Shown: positions 17,237 to 24,943 of the stretch, piece by piece | Position numbering within the stretch: position 1 is the stretch's first letter | Layout: every line of letters begins with the position of its first letter | Source of the DNA: UBA3871 sp041797745 | Lineage (GTDB): Bacteria; Bacillota; Clostridia; Peptostreptococcales; Anaerovoracaceae | Reading direction: 5' to 3' | NCBI GenBank assembly: GCA_041797745.1 | Contig: JBHBZU010000028.1 | Location: 1 to 46,505 of the forward strand | Length of the DNA stretch: 46,505 nucleotides | The notes under the pieces: generated by a model | What the model was told of the DNA's origin: nothing | What the model saw: the letters and a program-made list of their open reading frames with translations, nothing else | Database searches by the model: none | Translations under genes and position numbers: made by a program

Positions 17237-17437
17237 ATGGCAAAGAATAAGATGAAGTCTCATAGAGGCGCATGCAAAAGAATGAAGTTAACTGGATCCG
17301 GTAAATTAAAGAGAAACAAGGCATACAAGAGCCATATTCTTACAAAGAAGTCCGCTAAACGAAAGAGAGGTCTTAGAAAGGCTACTACTTTGACATCAGC
17401 AGACTTAAAGAGAATGTTAAGATCTATGGGTAAATAG
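17237..17437 (+). CDS. rpmI: 50S ribosomal protein L35
   Basis: A 66-residue, strongly basic protein with the L35 signature: MAKNKMKSHRGACKRMK at the start and HILTKKSAKRKRGLR in the middle. The start at 17237 follows AGGAGG (17221-17226); a TTG at 17228 in the same frame is too close to the Shine-Dalgarno. It is the second gene of the infC operon and lies 13 nt before rplT. Confidence 0.96.
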   Translation: MAKNKMKSHRGACKRMKLTGSGKLKRNKAYKSHILTKKSAKRKRGLRKATTLTSADLKRMLRSMGK

Positions 17438-17450
17438 GAGGTTAAGAATA

Positions 17451-17807
17451 ATGGCAAGAGTTAAGAAAGGTTTAAACGCTCACAAGAGACATAAGAAAGT
17501 ATTAAAGTTAGCTAAGGGATTTTATGGTTCCAGACACACAATTTTTACTGCGGCTAATCCGGCAGTAATGAGATCCTTAAGATCCGCATATATCGGTCGT
17601 AAGCTTAAGAAGAGACAGTTCAGACAGCTGTGGATTGCAAGAATTAATGCAGCTGCAAGAATGAACGATATGTCTTATTCAAGACTTATTGACGGACTGA
17701 ACAAGGCAGGTATCGAAATCAACAGAAAGATGCTTTCTGAAATGGCTATTTATGATGCAGCTGGATTCACTGCGCTTTGTGAAAAGGCAAAGGCAGCATT
17801 AAAGTAA
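17451..17807 (+). CDS. rplT: 50S ribosomal protein L20
   Basis: A 118-residue protein with the typical long basic N-terminal extension (MARVKKGLNAHKRHKK) and the core motif RRQFRQLWIARINAA-like segment KKRQFRQLWIARINAAAR. It is needed early in 50S assembly and in Bacillus represses its own operon by binding the leader. It is the last gene of infC-rpmI-rplT and is followed by a strong terminator. Confidence 0.96.
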   Translation: MARVKKGLNAHKRHKKVLKLAKGFYGSRHTIFTAANPAVMRSLRSAYIGRKLKKRQFRQLWIARINAAARMNDMSYSRLIDGLNKAGIEINRKMLSEMAIYDAAGFTALCEKAKAALK

Positions 17808-17815
17808 ATTTCATG

Positions 17816-17847
17816 ACCTCGTATACTCTATGGGTACGAGGTTTTTT
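17816..17847 (+). terminator. Terminator of the infC-rpmI-rplT operon
   Basis: ACCTCGTA (17816-17823) pairs with TACGAGGT (17835-17842) across an 11-nt loop and continues into a TTTTTT run. Confidence 0.88.
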
Positions 17848-17872
17848 ATAATTTAAGAAGGAGACTAAAGTT

Positions 17873-18949
17873 ATGAAGAAGTCAGTGGCATTAGTTTTAT
17901 GCTTGGTTTTAGTTTTTTCAATGTTTTCCCTTACAGGTTGCGGCACAGAAAAGGCACCCTACGATTATGACTTATCAGAATATATTGTTTTAGGCAGCTA
18001 TGAGGGCGTGGATATTTCCAAGATGCCTGAAATCGAAATTACCGCAGAACAGATACAGGCTGAAATCCAATCCAAATTAGCAGCGGCTAAGACAAAGGAA
18101 GCGGTAAAAGAGGGTGTTGTAGCAGATGGCGACACCGTTAACATTGATTTTGAGGGAAAGATGGACGGAGAAGCTTTTCAGGGAGGATCAGCAAAAGGAA
18201 CGGATTTGGATATCGGTTCCCATATGTTCATTGACGGGTTTGAAACAGGACTCATCGGTCACTCCGTGGGAGAAACTGTAGTGTTGGATTTAACGTTCCC
18301 TGACCCTTATCCTAACAATCCGGAGCTTGCAAATAAACCGGTTGAATTTACTGTAAAGATTAATTCTTTAATGGTAGATAAGGCTATGGATTATGATATT
18401 GATTTTGTTAAGTCACAGGGCTTTGAATCTTTAGACGCATACGAAAAGAACATCCATGATGAACTTTACAAAAAAGCGGAAGATGAAGCAAACTACAACA
18501 GAGAGCAGGAAGTTTGGACTAAAATTGTTGAAGCTTCCGAGGTTAAAAAATATCCTGAAGCTGAATTAAAAGAAATTAAGGCTGAGTACAGAAAAATGTG
18601 CGAATCTTATATGGCTAACTACGGCTACACTTTTGATGATTACCTTAAGATGAACGGTATCACAGAAGAAGATTTCAATAAAGATGCTCAAAAATATGCC
18701 GAAAATGTTTGTAAAAACGAAATGGTTCTTTTTGCTATAGCTCATGAACAGAATATGGAAGTTTCCAAGGATGAATATAATGCATTTGTAGAAAAGACAG
18801 TTAAGGAACAAGGCTTCGAATCAGTTAAGGACTTCGAAAAAGCCTCAGGTACTAAATTTGAAGATACAGTTTCCAGAAGAACTGTTATTTCCTCCGCATT
18901 GCTTGAAAAGGTGATGGATTATATTTTTTCTAAAACTGTAGAAAAATAG
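17873..18949 (+). CDS. Lipoprotein related to trigger factor, FKBP-type prolyl isomerase
   Basis: A 358-residue lipoprotein. The signal peptide ends in lipobox LTGC, with lipidated Cys23. Residues ~95-175 form an FKBP-type domain (GDTVNIDFEGKMDGEAFQGG, IDGFETGLIGHSVGE). The rest resembles the helical C-terminal chaperone arms of trigger factor (AEYRKMCESYMANYG, AIAHEQNMEVSKDEYNAFVEK). The N-terminal ribosome-binding domain of true trigger factor, with its GFRxGKxP motif, is replaced by the lipid anchor and a short linker. It probably helps fold exported proteins at the outer face of the membrane, like PrsA. It is separated from rplT by a terminator. Confidence 0.85.
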   Translation: MKKSVALVLCLVLVFSMFSLTGCGTEKAPYDYDLSEYIVLGSYEGVDISKMPEIEITAEQIQAEIQSKLAAAKTKEAVKEGVVADGDTVNIDFEGKMDGEAFQGGSAKGTDLDIGSHMFIDGFETGLIGHSVGETVVLDLTFPDPYPNNPELANKPVEFTVKINSLMVDKAMDYDIDFVKSQGFESLDAYEKNIHDELYKKAEDEANYNREQEVWTKIVEASEVKKYPEAELKEIKAEYRKMCESYMANYGYTFDDYLKMNGITEEDFNKDAQKYAENVCKNEMVLFAIAHEQNMEVSKDEYNAFVEKTVKEQGFESVKDFEKASGTKFEDTVSRRTVISSALLEKVMDYIFSKTVEK

Positions 18950-18989
18950 CAAAATAATAGAAAAGCTTAAATAAAAGCCCATCTAATAC

Positions 18990-19018
18990 TTGAACTGCTC
19001 AAAAAACGATGATAGACT
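18990..19018 (+). promoter_or_regulatory. Predicted promoter of the second response regulator
   Basis: TTGAAC (18990-18995) and TAGACT (19013-19018) are spaced by 17 nt. The leader to the ATG at 19056 would be about 30 nt and carries GGAGGG. Confidence 0.65.
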
Positions 19019-19055
19019 CTCTATAAGTGTATTGTGAATTTAGTTTGGAGGGATT

Positions 19056-19847
19056 ATGAGGGTAATTGCAGTAGATGACGAAGCTATGTCTCTTGATTAT
19101 CTGAAAGTTATTCTCGAAGATACCCCTGGTATTGACGAGGTATTCGGATTTTATACAGGAGAAGAGGCGCTAAAATGGCTGCAAGAAAATAAAGCTGATA
19201 TTGCTTTCCTTGATGTTCAGATGATTGGCATGAACGGTATCGAACTGGCGGAACAGATTGGGGAAGTAAGACCGGAATGCAGGGTGATATTTGTTACAGC
19301 GTCTAAAGATTATGCTATAGATGCGTTCCGGCTCCATGCAATAGGTTATTTGGTTAAACCTGCAACCATCGAGGGTGTACAGAAAGAAATCGAACATATT
19401 GAAAAATTGTATCCTGTTGAAAAAAAGCCTAGGGTAAGAGCTCAATGCTTTGGAAACTTTGAAGTGTTTTGCGACGAAGTATCTATTAAATTTAGATACA
19501 GCAAAACAAAGGAGCTTTTAGCTTACCTCATTCATAAGAGAGGCGCCGCAGTTTCCGTGAGAGAGCTGGTAGCTACCCTCTACGAATATAGACCGGATTC
19601 GGATTCGCTTCAGAGTCAATTACGTACATTGGTGTCAGATTTGACTAAGACCTTAAATGAACTGGAAGTAAATGATATTATTATCCGCAAAAGAGGCAGC
19701 GTAGGGATAAGACCTGACAGCATAAGTTGCGACTATTATGATTTTATTGACGGTGATGAAGCAGCAGCCAAGACTTTCATGGGAGAGTACATGGCTCAAT
19801 ATGATTGGGCAGAGTATACGGTAGGTTATTTGGAGAGAAATTCCTAG
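19056..19847 (+). CDS. Orphan response regulator, REC domain plus SARP-like winged helix
   Basis: A 263-residue paralogue of the regulator at 10626-11408, with the same layout. The receiver domain has Asp7-Asp8, phosphorylation site Asp53 (AFLDVQM) and the Lys of YLVKPA. The output half has CFGNFEVF, KTKELLAYLI and closes with GEYMAQYDWAEY. No histidine kinase is adjacent. The next gene is a free HPt protein, so it probably receives phosphate through a relay. It has its own promoter and is followed by a terminator. Confidence 0.84.
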   Translation: MRVIAVDDEAMSLDYLKVILEDTPGIDEVFGFYTGEEALKWLQENKADIAFLDVQMIGMNGIELAEQIGEVRPECRVIFVTASKDYAIDAFRLHAIGYLVKPATIEGVQKEIEHIEKLYPVEKKPRVRAQCFGNFEVFCDEVSIKFRYSKTKELLAYLIHKRGAAVSVRELVATLYEYRPDSDSLQSQLRTLVSDLTKTLNELEVNDIIIRKRGSVGIRPDSISCDYYDFIDGDEAAAKTFMGEYMAQYDWAEYTVGYLERNS

Positions 19848-19868
19848 TCCATCAAATATAAAGACATT

Positions 19869-19900
19869 AAATCTCGGCTATTTTAAAATAACCGAGATTT
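19869..19900 (+). terminator. Terminator between response regulator and HPt gene
   Basis: AAATCTCGG (19869-19877) pairs with CCGAGATTT (19892-19900); the interior TATTTTAAAATA is itself self-complementary. The downstream sequence is T-rich. Confidence 0.8.
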
Positions 19901-19984
19901 TAAATATTTTGTTAAAAAAGTTTTTATTTAATGCAGTTTTAATGCGGTAGATAATGTAAGATTTATTCACAAGGAGATACAAAT

Positions 19985-20347
19985 ATGACTTTGAAAGAAT
20001 GTTACTTTCAGTTTGGCGGAGATTATGAAGATGTATTTTTCAGATTAAGAACTGAAGAAAGAATTGAAAAATTCATTATTAGATTCTTAAAAGATGAAAG
20101 TTTTCAGCTTCTCACCGATTCTTTAGGCAAGAACCAAGAAGAAGCTTTCAGGGCGGCGCATACTCTTAAGGGTATAGCCCAAAACTTCAGCTTTACTAAG
20201 TTATTTGAATCCAGTGCGGAGCTCACCGAGGCATTAAGACCCGGATATGAGACTCCATCAGCTGATGTAAATCAGTTGTATGAAAGTGTCAAAAGGGATT
20301 ATTACATAGTTATAGAGGCTATCAGCTCCTATAACGACGATAAATAG
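19985..20347 (+). CDS. Stand-alone HPt phosphotransfer protein
   Basis: A 120-residue, all-helical protein with the HPt motif AAHTLKGIAQNF; His59 is the expected phosphate carrier. Such proteins move phosphate between a hybrid kinase's receiver and a final response regulator. The regulator at 19056 is the obvious partner, though a terminator separates the two genes and no hybrid kinase is seen in the window. The start follows AAGGAG at good spacing, and the leader from the terminator to the ATG is about 85 nt. Confidence 0.85.
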   Translation: MTLKECYFQFGGDYEDVFFRLRTEERIEKFIIRFLKDESFQLLTDSLGKNQEEAFRAAHTLKGIAQNFSFTKLFESSAELTEALRPGYETPSADVNQLYESVKRDYYIVIEAISSYNDDK

Positions 20348-20371
20348 TGACTGCTTATTGAAAGTGTTGTG

Positions 20372-20494
20372 ATGGATAATTTCATTATTACAGTTATTGA
20401 AAGTTATCGAAACTTGAGAGGTTTGGCGGTGCCGAGCAAACAATTCAAATCCGCCTTATATTTAGAAATTTTCAAACTTTATATTACCTTCTAA
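20372..20494 (+). CDS. Candidate small protein of 40 residues
   Basis: An open frame from ATG at 20372 to TAA at 20492-20494 starts MDNFIITVIESYRNL and ends FKLYITF. It lies between the HPt gene and a strong terminator, and its stop codon overlaps the first bases of the terminator stem, as for a true last gene. The Shine-Dalgarno is poor (only AAAG) and no homologue is recognised. It could instead be the 3' untranslated end of the HPt transcript. Confidence 0.3.
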   Translation: MDNFIITVIESYRNLRGLAVPSKQFKSALYLEIFKLYITF

Positions 20495-20527
20495 AAAAGA
20501 TCGGAGTCACCTCTTCCGGTCTTTTTT
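20493..20527. terminator. Strong, probably bidirectional terminator
   Basis: AAAAAAGATCGGAG (20493-20506) pairs with a 14-nt arm at 20514-20527, including two G-U pairs, across a 7-nt loop. The A run on one side and T run on the other allow termination in both directions. Confidence 0.85.
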
Positions 20528-20720
20528 ACTTTCATAAGAAAGAGAAGAACTCTTAAAGTAAAAGTAAGGCTTATAGCCTTATAGGATAAAAAGCGTTGAT
20601 AAAACCCACTGTAACCGTTGGAAAATACGTGTCGCGGTGGGTTCAAACTTGTTTGAAACAAGTTTGAGAGTGGACAATCTATTAAACACAATTCAAAAAC
20701 AAAATCTTTTATATAACCAC
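20528..20720. other. Hairpin-rich, gene-free stretch
   Basis: After the terminator lies a small hairpin AGGCT/AGCCT, a 19-nt sequence found again at 40400-40418, a hairpin of AACCCAC (20603-20609) with GTGGGTT (20637-20643), and a perfect 11-bp inverted repeat TCAAACTTGTT (20643-20653) with AACAAGTTTGA (20657-20667). No open frame is convincing. It could be a non-coding RNA, a small mobile-type repeat, or a complex leader. Confidence 0.5.
20578..20596 (+). repeat. Dispersed 19-nt repeat, copy 1
   Basis: CTTATAGGATAAAAAGCGT is identical to 40400-40418, some 20 kb away. The neighbouring AAGGCTTATAG (20566-20576) also recurs at 40438-40448. Both copies lie in gene-free stretches near terminators. 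Confidence 0.7.
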
Positions 20721-20820
20721 AATATGTAGTATAATATATCAGTAGTTTTGTAAGTCTTTATTGAATTACATATTATGGAAGAAAACTTTACGGTTTCAAG
20801 CTAATAGAGGAGGCAAAATC

Positions 20821-21282
20821 ATGAAATGTCCTTATTGTGAACACGATGATACCAAAGTAATTGATTCAAGACACACTGAAGATGGTCATGCTATCAGAAG
20901 AAGAAGAGAATGTGATATCTGCGGAAAGAGATTTACCACATATGAAAAGATTGAAGAAATGATTCTTATGGTAGTCAAGAAAGATGGAAGCAGGGAAGCC
21001 TTTGATCGTAACAAGATTTTAAGCGGCATTATGAAAGCTTGCGAAAAACGTCCTGTGCCTATAGCTGAAATAGAGCGCATGGCGGGTGAGATTGAAAGAG
21101 GTCTCAACAATATGATGGAAAAGGAAATCCAGTCATCCTTTATAGGAGAGCTTATAATGGAACAGCTTAAGAGGGTGGATGAGGTTGCTTACGTAAGATT
21201 TGCTTCCGTATATAGACAATTTACCGATGTAAATACTTTTGTGGCAGAAATCGAAAAGCTGCTTGGAAATAAAAGACAGTAA
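20821..21282 (+). CDS. nrdR: Transcriptional repressor NrdR
   Basis: A 153-residue NrdR. The zinc ribbon at the start has CPYC and CDICGKRF, with Cys3, Cys6, Cys31 and Cys34; an ATP-cone domain follows (VVKKDGSREAFDRNKILSGI). It senses ATP/dATP and represses ribonucleotide reductase genes, none of which are in the window. The start at 20821 follows GAGGAGG; an ATG-less longer frame from 20761 would put 20 extra residues before the zinc ribbon, which real NrdR proteins do not have. A -10-like TATAAT sits at 20730-20735 but its -35 is weak. Confidence 0.94.
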   Translation: MKCPYCEHDDTKVIDSRHTEDGHAIRRRRECDICGKRFTTYEKIEEMILMVVKKDGSREAFDRNKILSGIMKACEKRPVPIAEIERMAGEIERGLNNMMEKEIQSSFIGELIMEQLKRVDEVAYVRFASVYRQFTDVNTFVAEIEKLLGNKRQ

Positions 21283-21321
21283 TTGTAAACAGTAATCGTA
21301 GACAATAACAGGAGAGACCAT

Positions 21322-21984
21322 ATGAACATTTACCAGATTGCCATAGACGGACCTGCGGGGTCGGGAAAAAGCACTATTGCCAAAGCGGTTGCCAAGATAC
21401 TTGGTATAGACTATATAGATACGGGAGCTATGTACAGGGCTTTCGGCTACAAAATAAATCAAGCCGGAATTGATATGTATAATGCTCAAGCCCTAGAGAA
21501 ACTTTTAGACTCCACTGACATTGACTTTTCAAAGGGGAATACCCTATTGGACGGAGAAAACGTCAGCGACTTAATCAGAACCCCTGAGGTATCCATGCTT
21601 GCCAGCAACTGTTCGGCAATTTCAGAAGTCAGAAAAAAGCTTGTGGCTTTGCAGCAGGCAATGGGAGAGACCAAATCCGTTATTATGGACGGTAGAGACA
21701 TAGGAACGGTGGTATTTCCGCAGGCGCCTTTTAAGTTCTTTCTAAATGCAACAGAAGAGGAACGGGCTAAACGAAGATTCATAGAGCTTCAAGCCAAGGG
21801 AGCCGAAACAACTTTTGAGGAAGTTTTAGCTGATATCCACAAAAGAGATCTTCAGGACACCACAAGAGAGGTAACCCCGCTAAAAAAAGCGGAGGATGCG
21901 ATGGAAATAGATACAACAAACCTTACAATTAATGAAGTTGTAAATAAGATAATCGAGGAGGTAAGAAAAAATGGCAGTTGTTAG
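21322..21984 (+). CDS. cmk: Cytidylate kinase
   Basis: A 220-residue nucleoside monophosphate kinase that turns CMP and dCMP into the diphosphates. The P-loop IAIDGPAGSGKSTIAK is at the N-terminus, YIDTGAMYRAFG follows, and VIMDGRDIGTVVFPQAPFKFFL is the typical CMP-binding/nearby region. The length matches bacterial Cmk. The start follows AGGAGAG. Its final 14 nt overlap the DUF1015 gene, so the two are probably co-translated. Confidence 0.94.
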   Translation: MNIYQIAIDGPAGSGKSTIAKAVAKILGIDYIDTGAMYRAFGYKINQAGIDMYNAQALEKLLDSTDIDFSKGNTLLDGENVSDLIRTPEVSMLASNCSAISEVRKKLVALQQAMGETKSVIMDGRDIGTVVFPQAPFKFFLNATEEERAKRRFIELQAKGAETTFEEVLADIHKRDLQDTTREVTPLKKAEDAMEIDTTNLTINEVVNKIIEEVRKNGSC

Positions 21985-23212
21985 ACCATTTAAGGCGGTT
22001 AGGCCCTTTAAGAACTTTGCGAATCAGGTAGTTTCACTACCTTACGATGTTATGAATAGAGAAGAGGCGACAGATATGGCGAAAGGAAACCCATACAGTT
22101 TCCTGCATATTTGCCGTTCTGAAATTGATTTACCAAATCAGGAAGATGCTTATAACAAAGAAGTGTATTTAAAGGCAAAGTCAAACATAGAAAAAAATAT
22201 TCAAGAGGGAATTTTTCTTCGTGAAGAAAAACCTAAGCTCTATATTTATAAACAAATAATGGATGGCAGAGCGCAGACAGGTATCGTAGGTTGTGTTTCC
22301 GTAGATGAATATCAGGAAAATATTATAAAAAAACACGAGTTTACCAGAGTTGAAAAGGAAATTGACAGAATCAATCATTTTGATATCTGTAACGCAAACA
22401 CGGAGCCTGTGTTCCTTACTTACAGGGATGATTTGCGAATCAGAACCTTGATAGAGGGATATATGAGTGCAAATCAGCCTGAATACGATTTGATTACGGA
22501 AGATGGAATCTCACATATTTTTTGGGTTATTGAAGATGATGAAATGGTAAGCGGTCTTTCAAACTTATTCAAGGAAGTGCCTTATCTTTACATTGCTGAC
22601 GGTCATCACAGGTCAGCTTCTGCTTGCAAGGTTGGGCTTAAACGCAGAGAAGAACACCCTGACTATACAGGTGAAGAAGAGTTCAATTATTTCATGGCGG
22701 TTATCTTCCCTGACAATGATTTAAAGATATTTGACTACAACAGAGTGGTTAAGGACTTAAACGGTCTTTCAAAGGAAGAATTTTTAAGTAAAGTTGAAGA
22801 GTTAGGTTTCGATATCAAGGACATGGGGACAGATATCTATAAGCCTGCCAAGAAGCATGAGTTTTCCATGTATCTGGAAGAACATTGGTACAAGCTGACA
22901 GCAAAGCCTGAAATTATTCCTGAAGACGTTATAGGTTCTTTAGACGTATCCATATTACAGGAAAGACTTTTAGGGTCCATTCTTGGAATCGCGGATCCTC
23001 GCACAGACAAGCGAATCGACTTTGTAGGCGGTATTCGCGGTCTTGCTGAACTTGAAAGAAGAGCTAAATCAGATATGAAGCTTGGCTTTGCAGTATATCC
23101 TGTAGATATTGCCGACCTTTTAAAAGTGGCGGACGCAGGATTGGTAATGCCACCGAAGTCTACGTGGTTTGAGCCGAAACTCGGTTCAGGACTCTTCATT
23201 CACGAATTATAA
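21971..23212 (+). CDS. DUF1015 family protein
   Basis: A 413-residue soluble protein of the DUF1015 family. The start VRPFKAVRPFKNFANQVVSLPYDVM and the central YIADGHHRSASA motif are characteristic; the DGHHR residues may form a catalytic or ligand site. The function has not been settled; in clostridia relatives are often found beside serine biosynthesis genes, which are not present here. The start has GAGGAGG at good spacing inside the cmk gene. It sits 22 nt before prfC. Confidence 0.85.
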   Translation: MAVVRPFKAVRPFKNFANQVVSLPYDVMNREEATDMAKGNPYSFLHICRSEIDLPNQEDAYNKEVYLKAKSNIEKNIQEGIFLREEKPKLYIYKQIMDGRAQTGIVGCVSVDEYQENIIKKHEFTRVEKEIDRINHFDICNANTEPVFLTYRDDLRIRTLIEGYMSANQPEYDLITEDGISHIFWVIEDDEMVSGLSNLFKEVPYLYIADGHHRSASACKVGLKRREEHPDYTGEEEFNYFMAVIFPDNDLKIFDYNRVVKDLNGLSKEEFLSKVEELGFDIKDMGTDIYKPAKKHEFSMYLEEHWYKLTAKPEIIPEDVIGSLDVSILQERLLGSILGIADPRTDKRIDFVGGIRGLAELERRAKSDMKLGFAVYPVDIADLLKVADAGLVMPPKSTWFEPKLGSGLFIHEL

Positions 23213-23234
23213 TTTTAAGGGGTAAACATATAAA

Positions 23235-24830
23235 ATGGCTAATAGGATTGAAGAGATTAAACGCAGAAGAATATTTGGTATCATATCTCATCCGGATGCA
23301 GGTAAGACAACGCTTACAGAAAAACTTTTACTTCATGGCGGAGCCATCAGAGAAGCGGGTACTGTAAAGGCTCGGAGAAATTCTAAATTTGCTACTTCTG
23401 ACTGGATGGAGATAGAAAAGCAGAGAGGTATTTCCGTTACTTCCTCTGTAATGCATTTTGAATATGAGGGTAAGGTAATATCCATTATGGATACACCTGG
23501 TCACAATGACTTCGGTGAAGATACCTATCGTATTCTTACTTCTGTAGACAGTGCCGTAATGGTTATTGACGCTGCAAAGGGTATAGAAACTCAGACTAAA
23601 AAGCTTTTTAAGGTTTGCAGCATGAGGGGTATTCCAATCTTCACTTTTATGAACAAATTTGACAGGGAAGCGCAAAACCCTTTGGATTTAATGCAGGAGC
23701 TTGAAGATGTGCTCGGTCTTCCCAGCGTGGCGGTTACATGGCCCATCGGAAGCGGCATGAACTTTCACGGTATTTATGACAGGCTTAAAAATGTTGTTCA
23801 TTTGTATAAACAGCAAAAGACCGTTGAACTTGGCAAAGATGGGGTCTTTGGCAAAGAACTTGAGGAATTTCTTTCACCTGCAACCTTGGAAGAATTACGT
23901 TCAGAAATTGAACTAGTAGATGGGGCAGGAAATGAGATGGACTTGGAACTGGTGTCTAAAGGGAAGCTGTCACCGGTATTCTTCGGTTCAGCTCTGGCGG
24001 ATTTCGGTGTGACTCCATTTTTGGAGCATTTCCTTGAGATGTCGCCGTATCCGAGACCGAGAAAAACCGTTGACGGAGAAATAAAACCTGAAGAAGACTT
24101 CTTTTCAGGCTTCATCTTTAAGATTCAAGCCAATATGAATCCTGCTCACAGAGACAGACTTGCATTTTTACGTATCTGTTCAGGAACTTTTACCCGAGGT
24201 ATGTCGGCAACTCTTTCAAGAACAGGTAAGGATATTAAGATTTCCCAGTCCATTATGATGATGGCAAATGAACGCGAGAATGTGGAAGAGGCCTTTGCAG
24301 GAGACATTATCGGCATATATGACACAGGCAACTATCAGGTAGGTGACACCTTGGCGGTCAGTAAAAAACCTGTCTTCTTTGAATCGCTTCCGACTTTCCC
24401 ACCTGAACTCTTTGCGATGGCTGCTCCAAAGGACACAATGAAAGCAAAACAGTTTCAAAAGGGGGTAAGCCAGCTGGCACAGGAGGGAGCTGTTCAGGTA
24501 TACCGCAATCAGTACAACGAAGTTATTATCGGTGCCGTGGGTCAGCTACAGTTTGAAGTTTTTGAGTACAGGCTGAAGAATGAGTACAATGCGGAGATTC
24601 GTATGAACCCTATAGACTTTCGTTTAGCAAGATGGGTTTCTTCAAAGCAGATTGAAGAAGTAAAGAAAGTGATAGATTCCAGATGTATGCTGGTATTTGA
24701 CCATTTAGACAGACCTTTGCTGCTTTTTGCAAATGAATTTACTTTGAACTACTTCATGGATAGACATAGTGATATTAAGCTAATTGAAGCACTGGATGTA
24801 AGCAACAACTTCGGAGCTGACGAGGGCTAG
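23235..24830 (+). CDS. prfC: Peptide chain release factor 3
   Basis: A 531-residue translational GTPase. The G domain has SHPDAGKTTLTEKLL (G1), DTPGHNDF (G3) and NKFDRE (G4). It begins with the RF3-type IEEIKRRRIFGIISHPDAGK rather than the EF-G or LepA start, and has the shorter RF3 domain set. RF3 recycles RF1/RF2 after termination. The nearest Shine-Dalgarno (AAGGGG) lies rather far upstream, about 12 nt, so translation may be modest. No terminator is evident between DUF1015 and prfC. Confidence 0.93.
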   Translation: MANRIEEIKRRRIFGIISHPDAGKTTLTEKLLLHGGAIREAGTVKARRNSKFATSDWMEIEKQRGISVTSSVMHFEYEGKVISIMDTPGHNDFGEDTYRILTSVDSAVMVIDAAKGIETQTKKLFKVCSMRGIPIFTFMNKFDREAQNPLDLMQELEDVLGLPSVAVTWPIGSGMNFHGIYDRLKNVVHLYKQQKTVELGKDGVFGKELEEFLSPATLEELRSEIELVDGAGNEMDLELVSKGKLSPVFFGSALADFGVTPFLEHFLEMSPYPRPRKTVDGEIKPEEDFFSGFIFKIQANMNPAHRDRLAFLRICSGTFTRGMSATLSRTGKDIKISQSIMMMANERENVEEAFAGDIIGIYDTGNYQVGDTLAVSKKPVFFESLPTFPPELFAMAAPKDTMKAKQFQKGVSQLAQEGAVQVYRNQYNEVIIGAVGQLQFEVFEYRLKNEYNAEIRMNPIDFRLARWVSSKQIEEVKKVIDSRCMLVFDHLDRPLLLFANEFTLNYFMDRHSDIKLIEALDVSNNFGADEG

Positions 24831-24857
24831 CTTTTGGGCTACGGCGGACTAAATTTC

Positions 24858-24886
24858 TTGTATGAAGTTGCCACTCGTGGTATCAT
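24858..24886 (+). promoter_or_regulatory. Predicted promoter of the mreB operon
   Basis: TTGTAT (24858-24863) and TATCAT (24881-24886) are spaced by 17 nt. A short palindrome, CCACTCGTGG (24871-24880), fills the spacer next to the -10 and could be an operator. The strength of the match is moderate. Confidence 0.5.
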
Positions 24887-24943
24887 GAAAGATGGCATTT
24901 AATTTCAAAAACGATATTTTTATATAAATGGAGGATGTATTCT

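Noticed and set aside
20413..20455. Possible tRNA or structured RNA around GGCGG...CCGCC
   Set aside because: A T-arm-like TTCAAAT is present, but the arm does not pair and no acceptor or anticodon stem could be formed.
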